Shown piece after piece: positions 1-7,569 of a DNA stretch of 19,298 nt. The position numbers and the translations under genes were made by a program. Numbering within the stretch: the first letter of the stretch is position 1; every line of letters starts with the position of its first letter. A model generated the notes under the pieces. That model was not told the origin of the DNA. It saw only the letters and a list, made by a program, of their open reading frames with translations, and did no database searches. Source of the stretch: CAYUCY01 sp964443525 (lineage in GTDB: Bacteria; Pseudomonadota; Alphaproteobacteria; Caedimonadales; Caedimonadaceae); the NCBI GenBank assembly GCA_964443525.1, contig CAYUCY010000029.1:1-19298 (forward strand), written 5' to 3'.

Positions 1-1
1 C

Positions 2-1003
2 CGCCATGATATCAGCGCTATCATCAGTGCGTTGTTACGTAATGCTGGAATTCAACACACTATTCCCATCGTTAAAACAATCCGAGGTGAATCCACCCAG
101 CGTCTTGACGACTTTACCGTGATTGTATCCCCCTTTATCGAGGGGAAGGATGGGTTCAGCCGCGATCTAACGAACGATCAATGGTATGCGTTCGGCAAAG
201 TGATGAGGCAAATCCACAAAATTGATATACCTCCATCAATTCAATCTATGGTTCGGCGGGAATCTTATTCACCCAAATGGAGACAAGCCGTGCGATCGCT
301 CTATCCACTTATTGATTCTGAACCAAGCGGTGACGAGATTGCTTTGAAGTTATTAACCTTTATGAAGAAGCATAAGGGTGCAATTCATCGTCTGGTTGAT
401 CGCGCTGAACAGTTGGGCCAAAAGGTTCAAGACCAATTCCCTCAATTCGTGCTATGTCATTCTGATATTCATGGCGGCAATGTATTAATAGATGGAAATG
501 ACTCCTTCTATATCGTGGNNNNNNNNNNAGAAAAGTACGGTGATTTAGAAGAGAAAGTGATAAAAATATATATCAAGCAAATATTAGAATGTTTGAAGTT
601 TTTAAATGAAAACGGCGTAGAGCATAAAAATCTAAAAAGTAGTAATGTATTAATAGATGGAAATGACTCCTTCTATATCGTGGATTGGGATGATCCCATC
701 ATGGCACCCAAGGAACGTGACCTCATGTTTATTGGCGGAGGAGTGGCTAATGTTTGGAATAAACCGTATGAGGAAGAGTTGTTTTATAAAGGTTATGGAA
801 GGGCCAAAATTAACAGAACAGCCTTGGCGTATTACCGGCATGAACGAATCGTAGAAGATATAGCCCTCTACGGTCAACAGTTACTCCTAACAACAGAAGG
901 AGGTCAGGATCGGATTAAATGGTATAAACAATTCCTAGCCCAGTTTGAACCTCAAGGTGTGGTAGAAGTAGCATTTAAAACAGACGAGGACCTCACTACC
1001 TAG
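2..1003 (+). CDS. Aminoglycoside/spectinomycin phosphotransferase-like protein (5' partial, interrupted by assembly chimera)
   Basis: This is a kinase of the APH/choline-kinase fold that would transfer phosphate from ATP to a small hydroxylated substrate in the cytosol. The frame is open from base 2, so the gene starts outside the window and its N-terminal lobe is missing. The Brenner motif reads CHSDIHGGN (catalytic Asp), and the metal-binding motif reads VDWDD after position 680. The stretch MAPKERDLMFIGGG resembles what I recall of APH(9)-type spectinomycin phosphotransferases. Between the two motifs sit a 10-N gap and a foreign in-frame insert (519-683, 55 codons). Removing it joins NVLIDGNDSFYIV directly to DWDD and restores a normal APH. 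The native gene in the window is therefore about 279 codons. The family is well supported; the substrate is not known, because many such proteins do not confer resistance. Confidence 0.8.
   Translation, partial: RHDISAIISALLRNAGIQHTIPIVKTIRGESTQRLDDFTVIVSPFIEGKDGFSRDLTNDQWYAFGKVMRQIHKIDIPPSIQSMVRRESYSPKWRQAVRSLYPLIDSEPSGDEIALKLLTFMKKHKGAIHRLVDRAEQLGQKVQDQFPQFVLCHSDIHGGNVLIDGNDSFYIVXXXXEKYGDLEEKVIKIYIKQILECLKFLNENGVEHKNLKSSNVLIDGNDSFYIVDWDDPIMAPKERDLMFIGGGVANVWNKPYEEELFYKGYGRAKINRTALAYYRHERIVEDIALYGQQLLLTTEGGQDRIKWYKQFLAQFEPQGVVEVAFKTDEDLTT
519..528. other. Assembly gap (10 N)
   Basis: Ten undetermined bases. Ten is a common placeholder length, so the true gap size is unknown and may be negative, given the identical 40-bp ends. 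Confidence 0.95.
529..643 (+). other. AT-rich eukaryotic-type protein-kinase fragment, probable contaminant
   Basis: This 115-bp piece is about 26% G+C by hand count, far below its surroundings. In the APH frame it encodes LEEKVIKIYIKQILECLKF, then GVEHKNLKSSNVLID. This matches subdomain VIa-VIb of MAPKKK-like eukaryotic kinases, where the usual text is HRDIKxxN. Here the position of the catalytic Asp is Asn. It abuts the second copy of the 40-bp repeat. The likely source is host protist DNA (AT-rich, for example a ciliate), joined because both kinase types encode NVLIDGN at the catalytic loop. A genuine domain insertion is much less likely. Confidence 0.7.
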
Positions 1004-1020
1004 ATTTAATTTTTGTTTAA

Positions 1021-1062
1021 CTCCATCCCCTACTAAATATAGAAATATAGTATGTGGTGGAG
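1021..1062. other. Long imperfect hairpin between convergent genes
   Basis: Arms 1021-1035 and 1048-1062 pair over 15 positions with two mismatches and one G-T, around a 12-nt AT-rich loop. It lies between the stops of the APH-like gene (plus) and the coiled-coil gene (minus). There is no clear T-run on either side, so it may be a Rho-assisted or processed 3' end rather than an intrinsic terminator. Confidence 0.45.
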
Positions 1063-1084
1063 TCAGCTGCATAGCTAGGTAATC

Positions 1085-2119
1085 TTATTTGATATACCCA
1101 ATCAGCCTTAAGAAATCCTCAATTTGTTCTTTTACTTGGCCTTCAGAGAGCTGAAGCTCGGACTTCAAGATTGCATCAAGTCCTGCAAGGGCTATCAGAA
1201 ACTTTGTCGTATGATCCGAAGGTGTGACTTGAGTAACTTTGTGCAAGTGACGAAGAGTGTAAACTGAACGCGTTAGGCGCTCCGTATCTCTTTCTAATGA
1301 TTCTTGCGCTGCCCTTAAATAAAGAAGGATCGCTTGATGGTTGCCGTCTTTGTGTTTTGCAAGAGCGGGGAAAATTGGAGACAGATCAAGGATAGATTTT
1401 TCGTATTTTCCCATCATTTCTTGGAGAATGCCCATGAGCTCTCCTGCCTCTTTAGATAGGCTGTCCGTTTGTTCGCTGTCAGTGACAAGCGTCTCAATTT
1501 TAAAGGGGTCAGGATTTAGACTGTGTACACGTTCAAGGAGGTTTCCAACTTGAGGAGCAAACGCCTCTCTGTAAAGAACTAAGGATCGGCTCATCTCATC
1601 TAATTTACCTTCAAGGACTCCTTTAAGTCTTAAAGTTTCTTCCTTAGTCTCTCTCTCTTGTTTTGAAGTTAGCTGAGTCTCTTCTAATTCTTTTCGAAAT
1701 TTCTCCAAATCTATTTGAAGCTCCCCCTTTTCTTGAGAAAAGCGTTCCCGATCCGTTTCTTTCTCTTTTCGAAGTTGATCTAAATTCAATTCGGCAGCTT
1801 CTTTTTCTTTTTGGAACCTTTGAATCTCTTTTTCCAATTGAGCGTTCACTTCTTTCAACAGATTAGATTCAGATTCTTTCTGTATTCTTTCTTCCTCTTG
1901 TGCTTTTAGGAGTTGTTCTTTTTCAGCTTTTATCTTTTCCAGTTCTAGGTGGAGTTTCTCAAGTTCGCTGCTTTCAGGCGGCGTAACGACGACAGTATCG
2001 CTCGAATTCATTGGTGACGGAGAAGACTGTTGATCTGTTTGGCTTCCGATTATAGGGGTGTTAAGGGTACAAATAAGTGCCGTTGTAATCAGAGTTTTCT
2101 TTGTAATTGAAAATATCAT
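1085..2119 (-). CDS. Exported coiled-coil protein, unknown function
   Basis: A 344-residue protein with an N-terminal signal-like segment (about residues 1-26, ending near IIGS). A Ser/Thr/Pro-rich linker follows, and then a long highly charged coiled coil (about residues 52-180, rich in E, K, Q and L in heptad-like spacing). The C-terminal 160 residues look globular and helical, without transmembrane segments. The start is ATG at 2119, with GGGAGAG about eight bases upstream. I do not recognise the C-terminal domain. Export to the periplasm or beyond is inferred from the signal peptide. It is divergent from the small exported protein at 2280 and they may share the 160-bp spacer as promoter region. 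Coiled-coil proteins give many spurious similarities, so a function should not be read from homology to myosin-like proteins. Confidence 0.75.
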   Translation of the reverse strand: MIFSITKKTLITTALICTLNTPIIGSQTDQQSSPSPMNSSDTVVVTPPESSELEKLHLELEKIKAEKEQLLKAQEEERIQKESESNLLKEVNAQLEKEIQRFQKEKEAAELNLDQLRKEKETDRERFSQEKGELQIDLEKFRKELEETQLTSKQERETKEETLRLKGVLEGKLDEMSRSLVLYREAFAPQVGNLLERVHSLNPDPFKIETLVTDSEQTDSLSKEAGELMGILQEMMGKYEKSILDLSPIFPALAKHKDGNHQAILLYLRAAQESLERDTERLTRSVYTLRHLHKVTQVTPSDHTTKFLIALAGLDAILKSELQLSEGQVKEQIEDFLRLIGYIK

Positions 2120-2279
2120 CGCTCGACTCTCCCTTCCTGTTTTTTCTTCTGAGTAGCAATCTTCCGTGAAGTTGTCAATCGGGGAACGGCATCCTTTTTG
2201 AAATTAACCTTTCTTAAAGACTCCCTTAGAGCTCTCTTAACCTCTCTCTGTAAGACTGGGCTTAACAAGGAGGAGACAA

Positions 2280-2579
2280 ATGAAAGCGGTATTGACGGCA
2301 TCTCTCGTTTTAGCAGGCCTTTCAACGGGACATTCGGGTATTATGGACGGGTTTTGGGGAGATAAACCTTCGAGTCCTGAAGGATCATTAAAACTTTATA
2401 TTGATGATCACGGACGTCAGGTTGCAACGGAAAGAGGAAAGACTCAGCTTGTGCCCGAAGAAAAAGATTGGAAACCTGTTAGCCCTGATAAAATGCCCGT
2501 CAGATTGCGGCAAAAGCCTACAAGAGGGGAATCTCAAAGCGTTTTAAGAGAGCTTTCCCGAATAAATGCTCGTCTTTAA
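2280..2579 (+). CDS. Small exported protein, unknown function
   Basis: A 99-residue protein with a signal peptide (MKAVLTASLVLAGLSTGHSG, cleavage near residues 18-20). The short hydrophilic mature part is rich in K, P, D and R. A strong ribosome-binding site, AAGGAGGAG, lies six bases before the ATG, which supports this start and real expression. No cysteines or known motif are visible. Its last four bases overlap the end of the convergent psuG gene. Function unknown. Confidence 0.7.
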   Translation: MKAVLTASLVLAGLSTGHSGIMDGFWGDKPSSPEGSLKLYIDDHGRQVATERGKTQLVPEEKDWKPVSPDKMPVRLRQKPTRGESQSVLRELSRINARL

Positions 2580-3487
2580 TCTTGAGCCAGCTGCCGGGCA
2601 ATATCGGCTGCAAGCGCTGCATTATGAATAAGGAGGGCTTTGTTTGCTTCGAGTGTCTTCCCATCTGAAAGCTCAGATACCTTCTTTAAGAGAAACGGAG
2701 TGACTTCTTTACCCTGAATCTTAAGCTCCTCTGCTTCCCGAAGTGCTCGCTCCACAAGGGAGTTGACGACTTCGGTTTCAAGAGAAGCTATCTCCGGAAT
2801 TGGGTTTGCAATTAAAAGACCTCCAAGATTTAAGTTGAAATGTGTCTTAATCGTCATGACCAAAGTCTCAAGATCAAAACTTGAATGCAGCAAAGGAAAA
2901 CCACTTTCACGGGCATAAAAAGTCGGGAAAGTCTTCGTATTATAGCCCAAAACGGGCACTCCTTCGGTTTCAAGCACTTCGATTGTCTTTTGAATGTCTA
3001 AAATCGATTTACAACCGCTTGCAATTACGGCGACAGGTGTTCGACCCAGTTCTTTCAAATCTGCCGAAATATCGAATGTGTGTTCGGCTCCCCTATGAAC
3101 GCCTCCGATGCCGCCGGTTGCGAAGATCCGGATTCCTGCTCTCTCCGCAAGAATCATCGTTGCCGAAACCGTTGTGGCACCGCTATTTCCTCGTGCGATA
3201 ACGGTTGCAATGTCAGAACGACTGACCTTACAGATATTCTGTTTTTCTTCAGGATCGGCAAGGAACGCAATTTCTTCTTCACCGAGGCCGATTTTGACTG
3301 AGCCTTTTATAATGGCAATGACTGCAGGAACAACACCTCTAGATTCGATCTCGGCGATCATTTTTTGCGTGACTTCCCGGTTATGAGGAAAGGGAAGACC
3401 ATGCGAAATTACGGTACTTTCGAGAGCAACAACGGGCTTCCTTTCATCGAGGGCTGCACGGACGTCAAGATGATAGTCGAACTGCAT
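2576..3487 (-). CDS. psuG: Pseudouridine-5'-phosphate glycosidase
   Basis: PsuG reversibly splits pseudouridine 5'-phosphate into uracil and ribose 5-phosphate by breaking the C-C glycosidic bond, salvaging pseudouridine from RNA turnover. At 303 residues the protein is full length for the family. Family signatures are ALESTVISHGLPFP (with the presumed catalytic Glu23, matching E. coli Glu31), HRGAEHTFDISADL, and SGCKSILDI containing Lys160, the expected Schiff-base lysine (E. coli Lys166). NPIPE follows later. It is the last gene of the aldolase-kinase-psuG operon, 12 bases after the kinase stop. With the kinase it forms the complete two-step pseudouridine catabolic route. Assignment is very secure. 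Confidence 0.95.
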   Translation of the reverse strand: MQFDYHLDVRAALDERKPVVALESTVISHGLPFPHNREVTQKMIAEIESRGVVPAVIAIIKGSVKIGLGEEEIAFLADPEEKQNICKVSRSDIATVIARGNSGATTVSATMILAERAGIRIFATGGIGGVHRGAEHTFDISADLKELGRTPVAVIASGCKSILDIQKTIEVLETEGVPVLGYNTKTFPTFYARESGFPLLHSSFDLETLVMTIKTHFNLNLGGLLIANPIPEIASLETEVVNSLVERALREAEELKIQGKEVTPFLLKKVSELSDGKTLEANKALLIHNAALAADIARQLAQD

Positions 3488-3499
3488 TTAAACAGGACC

Positions 3500-4414
3500 T
3501 TAAGCAGACTTCTTCAAGTCGGCGTGAGAAATGTCAAAGACGTTGTCCGCTTGAGACTCTATCACTGCCTTAGCCGCATAGAGTCCTTGGTCGACTGCCT
3601 TATGAAAAGGCAGAGCTTGCGTCAAGCCGGCTAAAATTCCGGCTGCAAGTGCATCGCCGGCTCCGTTGACCTGAAATATCTTGCTTCGAGGTGCTTCAAA
3701 TAGTCCTGTATGCTCGTCTGCATCAACATAAAGGCCGTCCTTGCCTAATGAAACGAATACGCGCTTGACGCCAATGGTCCTCAAGCGTTGAGCAAAAAGG
3801 CTATAACTGTCGGGTGCAATAAGATGTTCTCCGAAGACAGCCGCCAATTCCTCCTGATTTCCGAACCAGTTGGTAACGGAAGGAAGAATCCCTCGAACGC
3901 GTGCTGCATAGGGAATTGAAACCATCGAACAGCTTAGTTCAACGGATGCAGGTTTCTGAACAGCCAGGTACGCTAACGTATCGTGATTTAAGTTTGTACA
4001 GACAAGCCAGTGGGGCCATCCGTTCATTCGAGGCAAGAGAGGCTCGAAGAACTCAGGTGTGATCTTTTGATAGATTTCCGTATGGGCTAAGCCGAGGAGG
4101 AGTTCACCGTTAGGTTCAAGGGCTGCTGTATAAGAACCTGTTAAATCATTCGGTTCTCTTTGAATGAGAGAAACGTCAATTCCGAGAGAATTCGCATTTT
4201 CTAACAGTGCCGTTCCTTCCGGATCGTCGCCTATGAGACTTACTAGACCCGTTTTAATCTTGAGATGCGCCAAAACCTCAGCGATATTTCGGGCGACACC
4301 CCCGAATGCGGTCTTGCCAGTAACAGGATTTGAGGAGCCTAAATGAAGAGGCTCTTTGCCGCGCATAATGCGATCAATGTGAGCTCCTCCGATGCAGAGA
4401 ATTCGTGGTATCAT
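3500..4414 (-). CDS. psuK: PfkB-family carbohydrate kinase, probably pseudouridine kinase
   Basis: A 304-residue ribokinase/PfkB-fold kinase. PfkB signature 1 appears as FGGVARNIAEVLAHL (about residues 37-51) and signature 2 as VNGAGDALAAGILAGL, with the catalytic base Asp254 in GAGD. Position next to psuG indicates phosphorylation of pseudouridine at O5' to give the PsuG substrate. The start is taken as the ATG at 4414, one base after the aldolase stop, with GGAAAGG inside the aldolase end as ribosome-binding site. A further upstream alternative start (4429) would overlap the aldolase and lacks this spacing. Translational coupling with the aldolase is likely. The kinase family is certain; substrate assignment rests on gene context. 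Confidence 0.88.
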   Translation of the reverse strand: MIPRILCIGGAHIDRIMRGKEPLHLGSSNPVTGKTAFGGVARNIAEVLAHLKIKTGLVSLIGDDPEGTALLENANSLGIDVSLIQREPNDLTGSYTAALEPNGELLLGLAHTEIYQKITPEFFEPLLPRMNGWPHWLVCTNLNHDTLAYLAVQKPASVELSCSMVSIPYAARVRGILPSVTNWFGNQEELAAVFGEHLIAPDSYSLFAQRLRTIGVKRVFVSLGKDGLYVDADEHTGLFEAPRSKIFQVNGAGDALAAGILAGLTQALPFHKAVDQGLYAAKAVIESQADNVFDISHADLKKSA

Positions 4415-4415
4415 T

Positions 4416-5351
4416 TTAAGCCTTTCCAAGGTAAATCTGGATGAGGTTTTGAAGCATTTTCATCGCTTCTTCCCGCGGCCTCTGGAAACAATTCCGACCG
4501 ATGATATGGCCATTGCCACCGCCGTTCCGAATGGAGCGCGCATCTTCATAAACGCCGTCGAGTCCTTTTGTATCGCCTCCAGAGAAAACAACCATTCGAC
4601 GTCCGTTAAAGCAGCATTGAACCACGTGACGAACACGGTCTGTTTGTGTTTTGAGGGAAACGTTATTAGCAAGGTACTGCTTTTTAGCAGCTTCATTTTC
4701 AAGGTGATCGCTGGGGAGTTTTACCTTAATAACATGTGCACCGAGCAAGGCAGCCATATGTGCGCCGTAGGATATGGTGTCAAGGCCTGTTTCCCCTGCC
4801 TTTGACATATTCCCTCGGGCGTATGACCATACAATCACGGCTAAACCGCAAGATTTGGCTTCGAGAGCCAGCTCTCTCAATTCTTCAACCATTTCATACA
4901 TACGATCGGACCCCGGATAGAGCGTGAAACCAATCGCCGAACATCCGAGACGCAGGGCATCGTGAACGGAAGCTGTTACGGCTTGGTCAGCCTCTCTCGG
5001 CTCCTGAATGCCATGAGAAAGTGAGTTGCCGCTGTTAATTTTCAGAATGGTGGGGATCGCCCCTGCAAAACGGTCTGCACCCGCTTCGAGCATCCCGAGG
5101 GGAGCTGCATAAGCTGAGAGACCCGCATCGATGGCCATTTGATAATGATAAAGAGGGTCGTAAGCTGCTTCATTCATGGAAAAAGAACGTCCGGGCCCGT
5201 GTTCAAACCCTTGATCCACGGGCAAAATAATCATTTTCCCCGTTCCCCCCAGTTTCCCTTCCATTAAAATACGAGCAAGGTTCGCTTTCACACCAGGGCA
5301 ATCGGATTCGTACTGACTCAGAATTTTTTTGACTTTTGAGGTAATGCGCAT
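4416..5351 (-). CDS. Class I fructose-bisphosphate aldolase (DhnA/archaeal type)
   Basis: It cleaves fructose 1,6-bisphosphate to dihydroxyacetone phosphate and glyceraldehyde 3-phosphate, or makes it in gluconeogenesis, through a lysine Schiff base. The 311-residue TIM barrel contains ILPVDQGFEHGPGRSF near the N terminus, then IPTILKINSG, and AHVIKVKLP with the expected Schiff-base lysine. VFSGGDTKGLDG near the C terminus matches the phosphate-binding loop. The length is typical of this class and unlike the zinc-dependent class II enzyme. First gene of the operon, preceded by a plausible promoter. With enolase in the window, it indicates a working lower glycolytic or gluconeogenic route. The link to psuK/psuG is metabolic only in a broad sense (sugar phosphates). 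Confidence 0.92.
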   Translation of the reverse strand: MRITSKVKKILSQYESDCPGVKANLARILMEGKLGGTGKMIILPVDQGFEHGPGRSFSMNEAAYDPLYHYQMAIDAGLSAYAAPLGMLEAGADRFAGAIPTILKINSGNSLSHGIQEPREADQAVTASVHDALRLGCSAIGFTLYPGSDRMYEMVEELRELALEAKSCGLAVIVWSYARGNMSKAGETGLDTISYGAHMAALLGAHVIKVKLPSDHLENEAAKKQYLANNVSLKTQTDRVRHVVQCCFNGRRMVVFSGGDTKGLDGVYEDARSIRNGGGNGHIIGRNCFQRPREEAMKMLQNLIQIYLGKA

Positions 5352-5387
5352 AGGGACATCCTATCTAACTTATTAAAATCTCTACTA

Positions 5388-5416
5388 GTTGTAATAGAAC
5401 TCGCCACGCCTGGCAA
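5388..5416 (-). promoter_or_regulatory. Predicted sigma70 promoter of the aldolase-psuK-psuG operon
   Basis: On the minus strand, TTGCCA (5416-5411) is followed after exactly 17 bases by TACAAC (5393-5388). These match 5/6 and 4/6 of the consensus. The site lies about 35 bases upstream of the aldolase ATG and downstream of the Sel1-gene stop. Confidence 0.5.
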
Positions 5417-5442
5417 ACGGTTTCATGAGAAGGAATGAAAAG

Positions 5443-5853
5443 TTAGTGCATCACTTCCGTATGCATCATTTTTCTAAGCTCTCGACCGGCATCCGCATGG
5501 CCTTGAGCTGCTGCAGAGCTTAACCACTCAATGGACTCCGAAAGCTTTCTGTTCTCTTTGAGCATGAATCCGAGCTCAGCTGCTGCTTCAATATGACCTA
5601 ATTGGGCGGCTTTAATCAGAAACTCACCATGCGAGAGGATATCTCGCTCGGATGCAAAAATAAGGCTGAGGGTATAGTAAAGATCGGGGCATTTGGTGTG
5701 TTTTGCCCTCAATAAGTAGAACTTGGCAGCCTCGAACTCTTTTTGGAAGTAAAATTGGTAACCTAGAGAAAGATGAACATTGTCACAAGGAAGTTTTAGG
5801 AAAGCTGAGATTCCTGATATAGCTTTTAGAAGAAGTAAGATCACTTTCTGCAT
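5443..5853 (-). CDS. Sel1-like repeat (TPR-related) small protein
   Basis: A 136-residue protein made of helical TPR/Sel1 repeats. The clearest units are KAAQLGHIEAAAELGFML and SSAAAQGHADAGREL, which follow the AAxxGHxxAxxxLG pattern. An N-terminal hydrophobic stretch after the ATG could be a signal or anchor segment. The ATG at 5853 is chosen because the longer frame needs a TTG at 5904 that has no ribosome-binding site. GAGAG precedes 5853 at short spacing. Sel1 proteins usually mediate protein-protein contacts and are common in host-associated bacteria; the partner is unknown. Confidence 0.7.
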   Translation of the reverse strand: MQKVILLLLKAISGISAFLKLPCDNVHLSLGYQFYFQKEFEAAKFYLLRAKHTKCPDLYYTLSLIFASERDILSHGEFLIKAAQLGHIEAAAELGFMLKENRKLSESIEWLSSAAAQGHADAGRELRKMMHTEVMH

Positions 5854-5960
5854 GTGCTCTCTATGACGCTGCAATAAATATAGTGCCCGAATCTTTGAAT
5901 GCAAGGAGGACGGGAAATTTTATTCCAAATCATTGATCTTAAGGAATTTTACTTCCCGAA

Positions 5961-5988
5961 CCCCGAAATATCTTAGCAAGATAAGGGG
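5961..5988 (+). other. Hairpin in the intergenic region upstream of the dioxygenase gene
   Basis: CCCC (5961-5964) pairs with GGGG (5985-5988), and TATCTT (5969-5974) pairs with AAGATA (5978-5983) around a 3-nt loop, leaving an asymmetric internal bulge. No T-run follows. It lies in the 250-bp divergent spacer 5854-6110, in which I see no gene. Possible leader structure; function unknown. Confidence 0.35.
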
Positions 5989-6110
5989 GACCCCAAGCTC
6001 TGAAAAATACTATGGCCTCTTCTAATTGCTTGCAAGTCATTTTTTTAGATCTTTGACAGGTGTGATGAAACATGTTCTTCTGAAAAAAACATCAGCAGGA
6101 AAGGCTCACC

Positions 6111-7019
6111 ATGACGGAGTCCCTTTTAAAGCCTCGGAATTTTTCGGATATACCCTTTTTTAATGCATCTTCGGACGGAGTACTCACAGAGGAAATGCGT
6201 CATTTTTATGAGCAAGAGGGGTATTTAGTTCTGACAGGGTTTTTCTCAAAAGAAGAAGCCGATAAGCTAAAGGCGAGGGCAGGGGAAATCATCACGACTT
6301 TTCGAAATGAGGAAAATCAATCCATTTTCTCAACTATTAGCCATGCACAAAGCACCAGCGAACTTTTTCGAAAATCGGCTCGAGGAATACAGCTTTTCTA
6401 CGAGGAAGAAGCTTATGATCAGGACGGCCGTCTCGTGCCTTGTAAAGAAAAAGCAATTAACAAAATAAGTCATGCTCTTCATGATCAAGACCCGATTTTC
6501 AAAAGCTTTTCCTACCAACCTAAAATTCGTCACTTGGTTCATTCCCTCGGCTATCAAGAGCCGAAACTGCTCCAATCCATGTATATTTATAAACAGCCCT
6601 ATATCGGTGGTGAAGTTGTCTACCATCAGGATGCAACCTTTCTCTATACGGAGCCGATGACGACAATGGGTCTTTGGTTTGCCCTTGAGGATGCTACCCA
6701 AGAAAATGCCTGCTTGCGAGCGATTCCGGGAGAACATCGATCTCCTTTGCGCAGGCGATACGTTCGGCAAGGAAACGAGTTAATCTTTAAGGAGTTAGAC
6801 GGCACTTCTTATCCGACTCAAAAAGAAGTTTTTCTTGAGGTGCCTCAAGGGAGTGTGATCCTGCTCCACGGGCTTCTTCCTCATGCCTCTTCAGCCAATC
6901 ACTCTCCCTTTACCAGACAGGCCTATACCCTGCATCTTATCGATGGAAAAAGTATGTACGAAAAGGAAAACTGGTTGCAAGAAACGGAATCAATGCCGTT
7001 CCAACAGCTGATGGGATGA
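6111..7019 (+). CDS. Phytanoyl-CoA dioxygenase (PhyH) family protein, PHYHD1-like
   Basis: A 302-residue Fe(II)/2-oxoglutarate-dependent oxygenase. The N-terminal YEQEGYLVLTGFFSKEEADKL matches the PhyH start. The iron ligands are visible as H172 and D174 in YHQDATFL and H258 in LLPHASSANHS, with R269 in FTRQAY as the 2-oxoglutarate-binding arginine. All key residues are present, so it should be active. The HQDATFL and HASSANxSxxxRQAYTLH pattern resembles PHYHD1-type enzymes rather than ectoine hydroxylases. AGGAAAGG precedes the ATG. The substrate is unknown. It is the first gene of a short plus-strand run with the FliJ-like gene 56 bases downstream. Confidence 0.85.
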   Translation: MTESLLKPRNFSDIPFFNASSDGVLTEEMRHFYEQEGYLVLTGFFSKEEADKLKARAGEIITTFRNEENQSIFSTISHAQSTSELFRKSARGIQLFYEEEAYDQDGRLVPCKEKAINKISHALHDQDPIFKSFSYQPKIRHLVHSLGYQEPKLLQSMYIYKQPYIGGEVVYHQDATFLYTEPMTTMGLWFALEDATQENACLRAIPGEHRSPLRRRYVRQGNELIFKELDGTSYPTQKEVFLEVPQGSVILLHGLLPHASSANHSPFTRQAYTLHLIDGKSMYEKENWLQETESMPFQQLMG

Positions 7020-7075
7020 ATTGATTTCTTTTCTCATCCTGCTAATCTTAAAATGAAATAAAATAACGGAACGGG

Positions 7076-7501
7076 ATGCAGGCTTTGAAAACGCTGGAGC
7101 GGCTTATTCGCCTCCACAAAACACGGATCGATGAAAAGAGACTATTCATCGCTCAAATCGAAGATCGCTTACAAAGATTACAGGGAGAAATTCAGAGATA
7201 CTATGATGAGTTAGCCCATGAGAGTAACCTACGGGACGCGTCTCTTACGGCACAAGTCATGTATCCGGATTACGAACGCGGCATTCATTACAAAATATTG
7301 AGGGCCAAAAGATACCAGCAAGAAGTCGAGATTCAGCTTGAGAAAGAAATGCAAAAGTTATCCGAGGCTTATGCGGAGCTTAAAGTTCTTGAAATCACCC
7401 GTCAAAAAAGAATTAATGATACGGCGATAATACAGAGGAGAAAAGAGCAGGAAGAGCTAGATGAGCTCGTACGTAAAGTGCGATCCACGATAAAAAATTG
7501 A
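7076..7501 (+). CDS. fliJ: FliJ-like flagellar export chaperone/stalk protein
   Basis: A 141-residue protein that is almost entirely charged helical coiled coil, the size and composition of FliJ. FliJ forms the central stalk of the FliI ATPase ring and cycles export chaperones. N-terminal LKTLERLIRLHKTRIDEKR and the C-terminal RRKEQEELDELVRK fit the family pattern. FliJ is poorly conserved, so the call leans on length, coiled coil and the presence of fliI at 18490 in the same window. No Walker or membrane motif is present. The ribosome-binding site is weak (GGAACGGG). It could alternatively be an unrelated coiled-coil protein. Confidence 0.55.
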   Translation: MQALKTLERLIRLHKTRIDEKRLFIAQIEDRLQRLQGEIQRYYDELAHESNLRDASLTAQVMYPDYERGIHYKILRAKRYQQEVEIQLEKEMQKLSEAYAELKVLEITRQKRINDTAIIQRRKEQEELDELVRKVRSTIKN

Positions 7502-7569
7502 CAAATAAACCAAATTTTAACTTTTGAAAGAGTATACTGAGGCTAGGGATTGCGAAAGGAGGAATGACA

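Larger units (their letters stand above)
479..683. repeat. 40-bp exact direct repeat flanking the N gap (479-518 and 644-683)
   Basis: The 40 bases at 479-518 recur without mismatch at 644-683. The first copy ends exactly where the Ns begin and the second is followed by the natural continuation of the APH gene. The repeat encodes NVLIDGNDSFYIV and part of the next codon. This is best explained as an overlap that the scaffolder failed to merge, not as a biological duplication. Confidence 0.9.

Noticed and set aside
529..643. A bacterial eukaryotic-type kinase domain fused to an APH
   Set aside because: The exact 40-bp repeat, N gap and low G+C are better explained by an assembly chimera.
2116..2325. 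Minus-strand 69-codon frame ending in an ATGA overlap with the coiled-coil gene
   Set aside because: It overlaps the start and ribosome-binding site of the opposite-strand gene at 2280, has no ribosome-binding site of its own and has the basic composition of non-coding DNA.
6053..6058. TTGACA upstream of the PhyH-like gene as a promoter
   Set aside because: No acceptable -10 box lies 16-18 bases downstream.
7533..7538. TATACT box upstream of the small exported protein at 7570
   Set aside because: No matching -35 at normal spacing; the nearby TTGACA is 29 bases away.
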